Source: JADFUZ01 sp034430415 (GTDB taxonomy: Bacteria; Chloroflexota; Dehalococcoidia; GIF9; AB-539-J10). Taken from it: a stretch of 16,470 bases of DNA. Numbering within the stretch: position 1 is the stretch's first letter; each line of letters starts with the position of its first letter. Location of the stretch: NCBI GenBank assembly GCA_034430415.1, contig DAOUEN010000084.1, positions 1 to 16,470 on the forward strand, read 5' to 3'. The notes beneath the pieces were generated by a model. The model did no database searches. It saw nothing but the letters and a program-made list of their open reading frames with translations, and was not told where the DNA came from. A program made the translations under genes and the position numbers. Positions 15,658 to 16,470 of the stretch are shown here, piece by piece.

Positions 15658-16331
15658 CCAGGACTATGGCACTGTTCGATTTGGATGGAACCCTGTCGCG
15701 TAGACACATGTGGGGAGGGTTCTTGAGGTACTACTTCGTGCACAAAAGAAAGAGAGGTTGGATTGCGGTGTTCTGGGCTAGGCACCTGCCCCTATGGTTG
15801 TTGGAGAGGTGCAGGCTAATCAGCGAGGAAGAGCTGAGGACGAAGTGGGTCCAGGACCTGAGCGACATCTTCGCGGGGGCGAGCCATGACGAAGTGCTGG
15901 AGGTCTTTCGCTGGGTTAGTGAGAAGTATCTATTCCAGTCATTACGGAGAGATGTCATTGAGATTCTGAATCAGCACAAAGAGAGCGGACATATTGTGGT
16001 GCTGATCTCTGGCAATTTCACTGAGTTGCTGGAGATCGTCGGACAAGAGCTGGGCGTGCCTGCTGTGGTGGGGACGAGGACAGAGGTTCTAGATGGTCGC
16101 TACACCGGTAATATCATAGGGCCCGTGTGTTTTGGCACGAACAAGGTAAGCTTGCTGCAGGAGTTCATTCATCGGAGCGAACTACAAGTGGATCTCTCGT
16201 CAAGTTTTGCCTATGCGGATAGCTATTCCGATAGCCCTCTGTTGAAGCTGGTAGGTAATCCGGTGGCAACATACCCTGACAAAGAGCTGTATCGGTTTGC
16301 CCTGCACAACGGGTGGCAGATACTGGCTTGA
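15654..16331 (+). CDS. HAD-superfamily phosphatase, subfamily IB (SerB/CicA-like)
   Basis: A 225-residue HAD hydrolase with all four motifs: FDLDGTL (8-14, nucleophile Asp9 and acid/base Asp11), the motif II serine in LISGNF (Ser119), motif III Lys164 in TNKVSLL and motif IV DSYSDSPLL (Asp189 and Asp193). The order and the GNPVATYPDKEL ending fit family IB, which includes phosphoserine phosphatase relatives and CicA. The cap inserted after motif I (about residues 16-100) begins with a basic, aromatic and hydrophobic stretch (residues 19-54) that could associate with membrane. The ATG at 15654 overlaps the polX stop and has AGGAG 6 nt upstream. The substrate cannot be named; a phospho-metabolite or lipid-linked phosphate are both possible. 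Confidence 0.9.
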   Translation: MTRTMALFDLDGTLSRRHMWGGFLRYYFVHKRKRGWIAVFWARHLPLWLLERCRLISEEELRTKWVQDLSDIFAGASHDEVLEVFRWVSEKYLFQSLRRDVIEILNQHKESGHIVVLISGNFTELLEIVGQELGVPAVVGTRTEVLDGRYTGNIIGPVCFGTNKVSLLQEFIHRSELQVDLSSSFAYADSYSDSPLLKLVGNPVATYPDKELYRFALHNGWQILA

Positions 16332-16357
16332 GCCTGCGGGAGTGGAGAGAATAGAAT
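16328..16357 (+). promoter_or_regulatory. Candidate promoter for the right-edge gene
   Basis: TTGAGC (16328-16333, overlapping the stop of the HAD gene), an 18-nt spacer and TAGAAT (16352-16357). The predicted start is near 16364, about 22 nt before the ATG at 16386. The -35 box matches the consensus at four of six positions. Confidence 0.45.
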
Positions 16358-16385
16358 ATCCTTGAGTGCCGTGTTAGGAAGCGCG

Positions 16386-16470
16386 ATGTCCCTTCGAGAA
16401 AGTGATGTATGGGCAATCCAGCATCTGAAGGAAGCCGTTGATAGCGGTAGACACTGGTATCCAGCGTTGC
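16386..16470 (+). CDS. 5' end of an unrecognised gene, cut by the window edge
   Basis: An ATG at 16386 with AGGAA 5 nt upstream opens a frame that continues to the last base (28 codons). It begins MSLRESDVWAIQHLKEAVDS and then GRHWYPAL. I do not recognise the family from this fragment. The ribosome site, the candidate promoter 29 bp upstream and the direction shared with the preceding genes support it as real. The rest of the protein lies outside the window. Confidence 0.5.
   Translation, partial: MSLRESDVWAIQHLKEAVDSGRHWYPAL

Noticed and set aside
1..16470. Search for tRNA or rRNA genes, CRISPR arrays, insertion sequences and riboswitch-like leaders
   Set aside because: All gaps between genes are under about 170 bp and none shows cloverleaf sequence, regularly spaced repeats, transposase remnants or a conserved riboswitch core that I can recognise.

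Overview
The window reads as a chromosomal housekeeping segment of a bacterium, most likely Chloroflexota and perhaps a Dehalococcoidia-like lineage. That placement is an inference from protein character and gene neighbourhoods (hrcA-grpE-dnaK under a CIRCE operator, a DksA-type protein next to lspA-rluD, a bacterial PolX with a PHP domain); no rRNA is present to settle it. Base composition is moderate-to-high GC throughout, coding density is high, and GTG/TTG starts are frequent. I see no insertion sequence, phage gene, CRISPR array or tRNA.

Layout. Everything from the left edge to about 7429 is on the minus strand; everything from about 7524 to the right edge is on the plus strand. The two halves diverge from one control region (about 7430-7577). 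On the minus strand, in transcription order, come hrcA, grpE, dnaK and a divergent PEP-carboxykinase-like gene, packed so tightly (1 bp between grpE and dnaK, 6 bp between dnaK and the kinase-like gene) that they must form one operon. A TTGACA-17-TAGATT promoter followed immediately by a CIRCE inverted repeat drives it. Then, from its own promoter at about 2206-2234, comes a second minus-strand operon: a DksA/TraR zinc-finger protein, lspA (lipoprotein signal peptidase), an RluD-type pseudouridine synthase and a small coiled-coil protein.

On the plus strand come glyA (serine hydroxymethyltransferase) with a strong promoter, an MFS transporter, a prs-secA pair (ATGA overlap) behind a perfect extended -10 element, a polX-HAD phosphatase pair (ATGA overlap), and finally the 5' end of an unrecognised gene cut by the window edge.

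How the parts fit. The heat-shock operon joins repressor, nucleotide exchange factor and Hsp70, but where dnaJ is often found there is a PEPCK-fold protein with a degenerate P-loop; this is the least ordinary item in the window. The other genes supply envelope protein processing and secretion (lspA, secA), RNA modification, one-carbon and PRPP supply (glyA, prs), and DNA repair (polX).
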